A DNA stretch of 64,000 bases from Rotaria macrura (lineage: Eukaryota > Rotifera > Eurotatoria > Philodinida > Philodinidae). Every line of letters begins with the position of its first letter. The first letter of the stretch is position 1. The position numbers and the translations under genes are program-made. Location of the stretch: contig OENT01000262.1 in the NCBI GenBank assembly GCA_900239685.1, positions 83,968 to 147,967 on the forward strand, in the 5' to 3' direction. Below, one piece after another: positions 53,101-62,821 of this stretch. Under the pieces are notes generated by a model. The model worked only from the letters and a program-made list of their open reading frames with translations. It was not told where the DNA came from and did not search any database.

Positions 53101-53438
53101 ATTTTGTGTCCACATCGGGATGCGTTGAAAAGCAAGAATTAATAAATAAAGTTATATTACTTTATCAAGATAGAAGAAAACAAATAGAATCAACAAAAAG
53201 CAGTAAAATCATCGGTTTTGTTGCACACTAAACTAATTTGCTATCGCTTCTTTTTATTTAAGCATTTGATGAAAAAGCAGATGAAAATCTATGTAAGATA
53301 TGTATGGACGCCAATATCGACTGTGTCTTTCTTGATTGTGGTCATCTGTGTACATGTGTTGCTTGCGGCAAACAATTATCGGAATGTCCTCTATGTCGAT
53401 CGTATATTGTGCGGCTCGTACGTGTGTTCAAAGGTTAA
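50195..53438 (+). CDS. RNF34/RFFL-like E3 ubiquitin ligase (FYVE-like + RING)
   Basis: Four exons: 50195-50257, 50433-50921, 52926-53202, 53263-53438; 334 residues, close to human RNF34 and RFFL (about 360-370). Residues 8-54 hold four CxxC pairs (C8/11, 24/27, 32/35, 51/54) of the atypical FYVE-like finger, including YNFFRRK. Two SAP-like helical motifs follow: [10 protein letters not shown] with [11 protein letters not shown], and [16 protein letters not shown] with [12 protein letters not shown]. The C-terminal RING begins [10 protein letters not shown], continues LDCGHLCTC and ends [18 protein letters not shown], the signature of this family. Such ligases sit on endosomal or plasma membranes and ubiquitinate caspases, p53 regulators and signalling proteins; the substrate here is unknown. 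All zinc ligands are present. Intron 2 is 2 kb and holds an antisense ORF. An AATAAA lies at 53692. Confidence 0.88.
50922..52925. other. 2-kb intron 2 of the RNF34-like gene
   Basis: Donor GTGAAA after NEQ and acceptor TTGTTTAG before ASSTG. Apart from the bHLH-like ORF, an 89-codon minus-strand frame lacking an ATG (51427-51696) is unrecognised; the rest is AT-rich. Confidence 0.5.
51808..52038 (-). CDS. small bHLH-like ORF nested in the RNF34-like intron
   Basis: One exon of 76 residues from ATG 52038. Residues about 25-35 are basic ([11 protein letters not shown]). Then comes a Leu-rich helix ([14 protein letters not shown]), a short GDE turn and [17 protein letters not shown]. Spacing and key positions follow basic helix-loop-helix proteins, in which ERxxxxN leads into helix 1 and helix 2 starts K-L-S-K-x-x-T-L; the loop is about one residue shorter than in Achaete/Hes-type proteins. 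If real it would be a small nuclear DNA-binding or dimerisation protein. It lacks a second domain and lies antisense inside intron 2 of the RNF34-like gene. It may be a retrocopy or a decayed fragment. Confidence 0.35.
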   Translation of the reverse strand: MQNQHLLFSSFGECICIMDQLQDKMKRKRAREVNDLHSLLKKLLNQIGDEKLSQIDLAIACDEVVEITFAKQYLMF

Positions 53439-53691
53439 CAAAAACAAAACGGAATTATACTATTTCTGTGGATTTTATACATAGATGTTTTATGAAAATG
53501 ACCTCGATTATCTTTTATATTATCTTTTCGATTCTATGAAGACTATGAAAGAGTTCTTCAGCGTTTTAATTCTCTATTGGGTGAAAATAAGAATCTTTGA
53601 GAGTTTTTTTTTTATTGTCTGAGATCTTTTATTATTATTTCTGCTATTGACATGTCGATCAAGTATTTGCAACGTTTAGTTTCTTAAAAGA

Positions 53692-53697
53692 AATAAA
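53692..53697 (+). terminator. polyadenylation signal AATAAA
   Basis: AATAAA 254 nt after the RNF34-like stop, the first canonical signal seen downstream. Confidence 0.35.
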
Positions 53698-54118
53698 TGA
53701 CTTGTCTAAATATTGCTACGAATTCTTTTCAACCCATCCATTTAGCAAGCAGTAATATGCGACACTATTGATTCTTGCTAATAGAGTGTCTCGCATCGTT
53801 AGACTATATAAATTTATCACAATCTATTCTGAGCAATGTTTTCAGAAAATGTTGCAAATTGAACATTGTGAGAATTTGATTGTTCTACCAAGACTTCGAT
53901 TGCTTCGTTTTTACTAGTGTTCATGTTATTTATGTGTGTAAAAAACTCAACAGATCGGAAAATTTCATGTTGTGCGTCGAACTTGGCAAATTTTTTCAGT
54001 AATTTTGAAACTTTGTGAGTCGAACATTTTTATGCGCATGCGAATAAAATGAAGACGAAGTTTTTACAAAAATCGTGTGAAATATTTCCACAAATCCAAA
54101 AGGCTACTATTTTAATGT

Positions 54119-55480
54119 TAAGTAAAATCAATTAAATCCTAAGTGAAAAAACGAATTTTTGCTAATTTATTTATAGAAAATAATACTAGGTGAAAAAAAA
54201 CTATTTTTGCTAAGTTTTTTATTTTAATTCTAAGTAAACAAAAGTCAATTTTCTAGGCAAATATTGTAAATATCTAAGTGAATATATAGTTTTTGTTAAG
54301 TAAAGTGGCATAAATAACAAAGTAAAAAATCTAGTTGTACAGTTATTGTACTAAGAGAGCTTTTGCTGCTTTTCGTGGTCGCCTTCGCTCCTAATTCTCC
54401 CAAGCTGAACGATTAAATTTCTTTTTACGCAATGGAACCAACTAATTATTTAGCTGATTAAATGTAATCTTACCATTTTTGCCTTATAATACTTTATAGA
54501 TCTTCTTGAGTTTTTGTTGTGACTCAAGCAATTCTTGAATATATTCTTTTGTTTCTTCAGGAAAAACTTTGCGACGAATTGAATTCGTATGATCGTAATC
54601 ATTTGCTCCACGAAATAGTCTTACTTCATTGGTATCATTTGAATAGTGTAGATGTAAGGCTGTATTACATTGTTTTTCATGAAACTTTATTTGATTACAG
54701 CGATGATGAGCTTTAATTCTATCATAAACTTTGTTAATATAATTCCAACTCCATTATTTTTCTTGCTTAATTAACATCTGAGCTTCGTTATCGTCAGAAC
54801 AAATTTTGTCTTTAATTCAAAGAAGCTTACTTCGAAATTTTCTCTTTTCTTGAATATCTTGTTGATTGATTTCCACTTCATGGTTTGCCTCTGATGAACT
54901 TTCAAATCGTCGTGCCGCCACAAAACTAGTCGTAGTTTGTTAATTCAAAAACAACTTCCGATGGCATATATATTTATATGTTGATACGAAGATCATGAGA
55001 ACTCTAGAAAGTGCTCAGCACATACAAATTCTCGAGAAAACAATATAGATCGTATATTGCTGAAACAGCGAGCGAAGCATAGATATAGTTGTACAAGAAA
55101 ATACTCGAAAGAAACGTATATCTACTCATGTATGACATCAGAATAAAAGAAAATACAAGTGAAATACACACATGTCATGACACCAGTTTAATGTTGATAG
55201 AAAGAAAGCAAGAGAAAATATTTACACCATACCGCGACAAGAAAATACGTCTTATCTTAGATAGCCGCGTACTTCACATTTATTCGAAGCTATTTTGTAC
55301 AAATAAATTTTACTTCGCGATTCAATTTTTTTAGTGTAATTTCGATTTATTAACTTAGCAAAAGAAAATTTTGTTTAGCTTTTAATTATCAAACTTAGCA
55401 AATATTTTCTTTACTGAGAAACTTTTAATTAACTGAGCGTTCAATATTTTTACTTAGCCGTTTAAGTTTTTTACTGAGCA
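54119..55480. mobile_element. decayed Mutator-like (MULE) element
   Basis: The left flank (54119-54330) has repeated CTAAGT(G/A)AA words about every 40-50 bp, and the right flank (about 55335-55480) has the same words in reverse complement (TTACTTAGC, TTACTGAGC). The flanks thus form long degenerate inverted repeats built from short subterminal repeats. Between them, minus strand 54930-54370 reads as broken coding sequence. About 54714-54579 resembles a FLYWCH-type zinc finger (RCNQIKF, KQC, NEVRLFRGAND, DHTN), as found at the N-terminus of MULE transposases. Several in-frame stops and no DDE domain show it is dead. Exact ends and target duplication could not be fixed. Confidence 0.5.
54370..54930 (-). 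pseudogene. FLYWCH-type transposase N-terminal remnant
   Basis: Coding-like sequence on the minus strand interrupted by at least four stops. The recognisable piece is a Cys/His finger with HHRCNQIKFHEKQC, an aromatic/Leu strand (ALHLHYSN) and NDYDHTN, then a Lys-rich helix (PEETKEYIQELLESQQ). This order is usual at the start of MULE transposases with FLYWCH fingers. The catalytic part is missing. Confidence 0.45.
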
Positions 55481-56874
55481 AACAATTTGTACCCAATCTA
55501 AAATACATAGTCTATTGTATTGTCTTTGAAATCGTGTCAAATTCTTTCTCATATATATATATATATTCGTTTTCGTTAGATTGAATCTGAGATAAATGTG
55601 ACTACTAAAAACAATTTCATTTTTTATCATGCAAATTTTTGATGTGACGAAAATAAAGAAGTTAATTCGTACTAATAAGTACGTTTGATGAACTTTGTTT
55701 TTTTAAGAAATGCGAAAAGTCAATAAACTGAGATAATTTATTTGAAAATAAAATCGACGGCAAAAGAATAACACGTCATCAAAATGATTAATACCTCAAT
55801 AAAAATAGTAACTGGAAAATCTAGTGAAAGTTGGAAATATTTCAAGAATAGAAATTATCGATTGATCTTCGTTTAAATATATGAAGAAATTTGAAAACTA
55901 TAAACGTATATAGGCAAATCAGATGTGTCACAAGGAAACAAAAATAGATAATAACGCAGAATTTATCCGCTGAATAGTTTGACGATTAAGCATTAGAAAT
56001 AGTTCGATTCGATGAAGTTCGCTTTTTTCCTTGAGTTCTTCGAATCATCTTAAAGTGCAGTCGAATGTTTCAACACTATGTTACAATTCGCAATGGAATC
56101 GATGCACCATCAAAGCAACTAGAGGAGAAGATCATCCAAGAAGAATCTGATTGACATTTATTTGGACTGTCATGATTAACGATGTATGGGTAAGAGACGA
56201 CAATGAAATCTTATCATTTGAATTCAAATTGTTCAATATGTCATAGGTGAAGGATCATTGATCGACTTTTCAATATTCAATATCGTTAATTGGATATAAA
56301 GACGCACAACCATGGTGTTGCAGTTGTTATTGACAACGATACAGTTCGAAGGACATTTATTCTTTTACCTATACGTCTGTCTTTGTAGATTTCATCGAAG
56401 CTCGTCTTATGCTGAGTTAGGTAACATGAAAAAAAGGAAGAAAACAGAATGGATGAAAAAAGAGAAGAGAAACTGCGACCCTCATCATCGTCATTTTTTC
56501 TCCTGTCGAGTCTATCAGAGTTACAAAAAAGAAAACAGACGCGCATGTAATACTTCTTTTTTTCTACGGTTTTGTCATTGAGAAGTGAAGAGGAGAAGCG
56601 CAATCATTCGATGAACTTTCGATTTTCATATGAATTTTAATTTTTGTTTTCACTTCATATCTAATTCAGAGAAAATATTTGTCATATTTCATGCTTAGAA
56701 AAGGTTGTTAATCATCGGCGAGCACGTGTGGTAACAGACGCTCGCTTTTTTACTCTAAGTTGGAGAAACGAAGAAAAACAGGAAAAAGAACGATCATCTC
56801 AATCCTGTGGTTTGCTTCTTTTGTTTTAATCTATTTTCTATTAAAATAGACGATTGTAGATTTTTCAACTCTAC
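55481..56874. other. intergenic stretch upstream of gene B
   Basis: AT-rich, with an (AT)n microsatellite at about 55550-55567. Open frames at 56286-56603 are antisense shadows of low-complexity A/T/C-rich sequence. The gene B promoter is expected near 56800. Confidence 0.35.
55550..55567. repeat. (AT)n microsatellite
   Basis: Read directly as uninterrupted AT dinucleotides. Confidence 0.7.
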
Positions 56875-59800
56875 ATGGATTTTCCGTTTGAATTTGAACG
56901 ACGATATCGACGACGTCGACGACGACAAGATCAAACAGCAACACTACGTGATCAAACTTCTTCTAGAGATGATGCTGACGATTATATTGAACAAGATATT
57001 ATTGATAGGTTGTATACGGGAAAAGGAAGACGTTTTTACTATTCAAATAAATATTTATATTAGAGCAATGGAAATTGAACGAAGTCGAGAGAGAAGTTTA
57101 CGCCGCCAACTTGAATATATCGTCTATCATGTTAAAGTCAGTTCCTTTCATCTATTTGTGTTTATGTCAAAGCAAGAAGTTTCTGTTTTCTAAAGAAATT
57201 AGAAAGACGTCGCCATCAGCGTCATCAAAATCGCTCGCCCGACTTTTATGAAGTTTCAACTAGCCTTCCTCGTCATCGAAGTTCGGATGCACATGCAGTA
57301 TGAAATAACATTTCATTGACAAATATGAGACATTTAAGTATTGATTGTTCGTTAGTATCGGGATTCCTCATCTGAACGATTTTATCAAGCAAATGATTCC
57401 AGTCATTCAGAAGTGATTTTATTTCGATCGTCGCTTTTATCTGCTTAAACTATTCTTCTTCTGTAGTCAAGAATTCAGTCGAGATCGAAATCGAAAAAAT
57501 TCACATCATGTCAAGTAACCATGATCTATCAAGGAGTTAAAAGTCAACGATATGGCGATGAGATAATGGTTTTGCAAGAACAAATTATTGTGTTCAAGGG
57601 ATATCTTCGACCTCAAGGTTTCATTTTGCATAGAAAGATTCTATCTGAAATAAATTCACATCGATTGTCTTTCTCTTTTAGAATTATTCACATTTAAATT
57701 TCGACGTGATCATCGTGAATCCATAGTTAAATTAGAATTTTTCATCAATGAACTACATGAATGTTGTTTATCAATTGATTGTGAACGAAAGCAGGTCGAA
57801 GAAGAAGATGAACTCTTTCAACTGCAAGCTCTGCAATTAAACGAATCGAATCAAAAGTTTATTGAAAGTTATTCTTTTGATCTATGATACATTCTGTTTG
57901 TCTTTCTTATATAGGCATCGCTCAGACGATGAAGAACAGATGACGAGTGAAACAGAAAAATCGGTAAAAACAAACTGATAAACTTCGATGAACTTCATTT
58001 GATGACGTTTTCTTTTCTAGACTTCTCTTGATCGAGGTCGACGTCATCATCATTATTACGATTCGAATTCGACAAGTATCTGTTGAATATCTACTCTCAT
58101 AATCTCTAAATTTTGTTCTCTTTTTTTTTCAAAATTTCTTTAACGAAGCAATCAATAGAAAGAAACGATCAAAATTAGATAATGATCGACATCATCATCA
58201 TCGATCTAGAAGTCAACAACACACATTATCGAGTCCTGTGAGTCATGAGAGACAGGAAGAAAAACAATCTTTATACGGTTCTATTTAGATAGCAAAAGAT
58301 CGAAACGAAACGAAAAGTGAAATCTCATATGCTAAACAACAATCGAAACGTACTCCTAGTCCTACTCAATCACTCAGTAAATAAGATTGTATCTTTTCAA
58401 TAGACACGTTCTTTTCAAGCTTACGAATGCATTAACCAGCGTGATCCTCCCTGTTTCACGTTGCTAAGATGCATAAATTATGGAAAGATCTCTTGTTATT
58501 GAACGGTTCTTTAGTGTCTATCGAACCTTACAATTTCTAGGTTCAGATTTTTACTGTTTATGTCAAATTATGAGTGTTATTTTCTTTGTTCGAGTTAGTT
58601 TTCAATCCCCAATCGTACATTGATAAACGAATTTCCGACCTCAACTCTAATCTAGTGATATCTCGAATAAATTATCGAATATCTAGAAGACGTACGCCGA
58701 AATCATCTGTTCCTATGGTTGGTATTGAATTTTCAACAGAGAAAAACGTGCATCTCGATATTGAATAAATTTCTTTGCCGAAGGACATGAGCCCTTCGAC
58801 TTCACCGCTTGGAACATATTGTGACATCCGTCAGATTTGTGTTCGAACGAAATTTCGTTTTCTAAAATTTTTATATGTCACTAAAGCTGAATATATAAAA
58901 CATTTAAATATGTGACTTTAACATACGCAGACACAGAACACTGATAGAATTTTTCTAGTCGTACCCTGGCACTTCATTCTGGATTTGCTGATGAATGCCT
59001 GCAGATAAATAAGAATGTTAAACATACATTATGTTTGTTCTTTTCTTTTCTTTTTCAATCTAGCAACGAAGCAAAACGAATCAAGACACGAAGAAACGAC
59101 TGTAAGTCATAAATCAAAATCAAGTCCTGCTGAGGTAAGATCTTAGAATTCTTTACTTTTTTTCCCTCGAAAACGAAATCGATATATATTTATCAGAGAC
59201 TTTCATCAACATCCAGAAAATCAAATTCAAAAACAATATCTACAAATGAAAGAAGTCTGTATTGAATCAATTATCCTTGAATTAAAAAAGAAACACAGAA
59301 TTCTCAAAATTGTTTTTGTAGAATTAACTACTGTCGGTTTAACTAGTTCAGATAACGATGACGACAAAGATGCAGCAGTAAGACACATAAATATTTGAGA
59401 GATTTTCTTGTTGATTAATTCACTTTGGTTTCAGAAAGACAACGTGACAAAGAAACCAAATTACGGTAAGTAAATAACTTGTTTTTCTCATCCAAAAAAT
59501 GAACATTGACAAGTCTTGTTGAAATGAAGGTCCACCTCAATTATCGACATGTGTACGTTCTGATTCTGAGTCTGTCTCCGATGAATTATCAAATAATGTT
59601 AAAAAGGATGAAGACGAAACAACTTCTAAAGAACTCGTAAACGCATCTGAAACAGCTTCAGAAAAAAAAGATAACAATGAAGATGACGAAAATAATGAAG
59701 GTGGAGGATTTCTTGGTTTTCTTCAACTTCTACAAGCGATGTCTGTTGGCAATATTCAAGTTCCGTCGGCAAACGATGACGGAGATGAAATTCAAGGTCT

Positions 59801-61937
59801 ACTTGCTCGACTCGGCATTGTCACTCGTACGTTTGATCTCTTGTTTATGCTTGTTTTTATTAGTTTTTACTGCTGATGATTTAGAAACCAACTCCCGAAA
59901 AAAGATTCTTCACACAACTCCCCGTCTCGTGGGTAATGTTGAAAATTTTCTTCTTGTCTATTTGAATTCATCGACACCCGACGAATCATCATTGATCAAG
60001 TTTCGTGCTCTTGTCAACTATTTTAAGACATTCGATGATGCCGATGATTGTATTGCATTCATAAATAATATTTCAAATGAGAAAATCCTTTTCATTGTGA
60101 GTGATGCATTAGGCGATCCTGTTGTATCGCGAATACAAGATCTTCAACAATTATTTGCCATTTATGTTCTATGTGAGACAAGGGAACAAGCCGATAATTG
60201 GTCGACGAATCAACCGAAGATTCGTGGGATACATGTAAATATCGATGAACTAATCGAACAAATCAAAGTTACTATTGAAAATGATGAAGAAAACTGTTTG
60301 ACATTCACGCACACGTTGACAACAGAAAATGCAAAAGCCGAGCCTTCATTTATCAAAAATCAAATAATGAAAGAAATTCTACTTGATTCCGATGAAATCA
60401 ACGATGCCAAGAGGGAATTAATTGATTTTTGTCTATCTGAGTATGTTGATAATGTCGAACAATTGAAGTTTATTCAACACTTCGAAAGCGACTACAGAAA
60501 AGACAATATTCTCGAATTTTTTCAAAAGGACAAATTCCTATACAAAGTTAGTCAAACATTTGATGAAAAGAAAACAAATGTTGAACAGCTAGACAAATAT
60601 TTGTTTTCATTTAGATGTTGAATAAAGGATTTCGAATACCTGAGGTCGATGTATTATTTAAGCTTCGTTTGTTTATTCAAAATCTTCATAATTTAATAAC
60701 ATCATCATCATCATCATCGAAGAATTCATCGATCAGAACACTTTATCGATTACAATATGTAACCAATGATGAACTTGATACATTGAAAACATGTGTCGAT
60801 GCGGGCCTTATATCATTTTCAAATTTTTTCGTGGCATCTACTGATTACCCCGAACAAAAATTAAACTCCTCGTTTGCGCAAAATGGTGAACATGACAAAG
60901 GCGAAGAAATCATTTTTCAAATTGATGTATCCAATAGTAACTGTTTTATGCCAGTCGATAATCATGTCTTGGTAACGTTTGGTCTCGTTACGCGAATTCA
61001 AAATTTTGAAAAAGATAAACATGGAAAAACAATAATACGTATGAAAATTGTCAGTAGCGATGATCATCAATTAGAGCACGCCATAGAATCGATGAGGAAA
61101 GAAACTCGAGCGTCGCATTCATCGCTACGAGTTGTAAAGTTATTCATGGAACTTGAACAATACTCGCAAGCTGTTGAACTCGGACAAGTTTTATTAGCAA
61201 AATCAACAAGCGCTCGAAAAGATCCTCTGTTAGCTTTGGCACGTATCTATCATTCGTTAGGCACGACCTTGTATGAAAAAGAAGAATATGATCAAGCTTT
61301 GGATGTCATTAAAAAATCACATGAACTTTATTTACGTTTTCTGCCTGAAGATGCACCACAACTATCCCCGACATGGAACAATATGGGTTCAATTTATCTA
61401 CGACAGGGTAAAACAGATTTAGCATTAGAATATCATGAAAAGGCATTGACTATTCAATTGAAATCGCCGAGTCCAGATCTTCCATCGATAGTATCGTACT
61501 CGAATAATATTGGTGGAGTCTACTTAAAATTAGAACGATACGATGAGGCACTTGTACATTTTAAACGTGCTCTACAAATCGAAGAACAAACACTACCAGT
61601 GAACCATCCCGAATTAGCCGGCACATATCATCGTATTGGTGGGGTTTATTTTCGTCAAAATAACTATGAAAAAGCACTTGAATATTATGATAAAACATTA
61701 GAAATCGAACTCGCATCATTGCCTGATAATCATCCAACGGTTGCTGTTACTTATCATAATCGTGGTACGGCATATGAAGGCTTAGGGAAATTAGACGAAG
61801 CCGTCGAAAGTGCTGAAAAAGCAGTCGAGCGTTTACTTAAAACCTTGCCCAAAGAACATCCACAAGTAAGAATGAATCAAGCTTATGTTGATAGACTTAA
61901 ACAAAAATTATGGGTTAAACATTTGTTTACTTCTTGA
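56875..61937 (+). CDS. gene B: paralogue of gene A (ERICH3-like + degenerate ART + TPRs)
   Basis: Seventeen exons: 56875-57008, 57064-57136, 57196-57297, 57356-57412, 57467-57617, 57682-57856, 57915-57963, 58021-58075, 58149-58237, 58289-58376, 59064-59134, 59197-59254, 59322-59377, 59435-59465, 59530-59826, 59885-60546, 60615-61937; sum 3471 nt, 1156 residues. Residues 123-231 (VTMIYQG, GDEIMVLQE, VFKGYL, KLEFFINEL) match the DUF4590-like block of gene A. A His, Ser and Lys/Glu-rich linker runs to 495. Residues 496-716 are the alpha/beta domain (VENFLLVYLNS, ILFIVSDAL). ART-like residues start at 717: the first Arg is kept (LYRLQ, Arg761), but the STS is AST and the ExE position reads DNHVLV, so activity is unlikely. 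Five TPRs remain against about seven in gene A. A TCA microsatellite encodes a Ser run near 746. Intron 10 is 687 nt; its splice sites and those of the mid-gene short exons are the least certain. Confidence 0.72.
58377..59063. other. long intron 10 of gene B
   Basis: 687 nt between donor GTAAAT and acceptor CAATCTAG, ten times the usual intron here. A 64-codon frame at 58574-58768 inside is not recognised; an insertion is likely. Confidence 0.4.
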
Positions 61938-62541
61938 TTTTACTTTTCCGTCTTCCAGTCAATGCAAAATTTAATTTTTATTGGTGACAAACGATACTTT
62001 TCTTCTTTTCATCGTTGGCTTTTCTTTTTATTTCATTTCTTTTTTGTATTTTCACGTTAACAGAATGGATTTCATGATATTGATTGTATTATTTTAAACA
62101 TTTTCGATGTTATTCGAGAAAATTCAATCTTCAAATAAACCACAATACTTCTCAAATCATTAAAAAGCGGTTCATCGACAGATGAAAAGACAGTGATTCG
62201 TCTCCTTACAGCAAACTTTTTCATTAAGAGCCCTATGTTCATGAGATGCACAGATCGCATTAACTCACATGATTTCCACATGAAATAAGGCATTTAGGAA
62301 GTGTCTACTAATGTTGAGTGTTTTGAATTCATCTATAAAGAATAATGATGATATATCCTAAAGTCAAATACGACTATCTTTCACAAGCCATCTTGCGACT
62401 GAGTGTTGCCTTGAAAATAATTGCTGCCTTCGTATTTATTTGATAACATGTACAGAAATAGAATCACATTACATTAATGAGTCTTCTTCGTCATACGAAT
62501 ATTTAATTGATTTGTTTTTGGCTTGTGAATGCCGTTGGATA
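61938..62541. other. intergenic stretch between gene B and the hAT element
   Basis: Contains the 3' region of gene B; no coding frame with recognisable content. Confidence 0.4.
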
Positions 62542-62571
62542 CAGAGCTGGGCAAGTACAGACTTTCTCGAG

Positions 62572-62647
62572 TACGAGTACTGACCCCCCGAGTACGAGTG
62601 CGAGTACGAGTACGAACAAAATCGTACTCGAGTACGAGTACGAGTAT
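62572..62647. repeat. GAGTAC hexamer array in the hAT subterminal region
   Basis: GAGTAC occurs seven times in about 75 bp in short runs, with two one-base variants and one copy in the opposite orientation. Short repeated motifs near hAT ends are commonly transposase-binding sites; that role is inferred here. Confidence 0.6.
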
Positions 62648-62821
62648 CCATATCATAGTATCGGTAAGACTAGAATAGAATTTTTCAAATTGGTTTCTAC
62701 GAAAAATATACTGAATATTTTACAACGTACTATATATACATGTCAAAATAAAATATTATAAGAGAGAAATATCAAAACATTACTAGTATTATATTTTATT
62801 ATCGTGTTCAAAGCAGTTAAA

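Noticed and set aside
56286-56603. 105-codon minus-strand and 89-codon plus-strand frames
   Set aside because: Overlapping frames in low-complexity sequence with no domain or splice context.
62469-62656. Two overlapping minus-strand frames rich in Arg, Thr, Tyr and Ser
   Set aside because: They are translations of the GAGTAC hexamer array.
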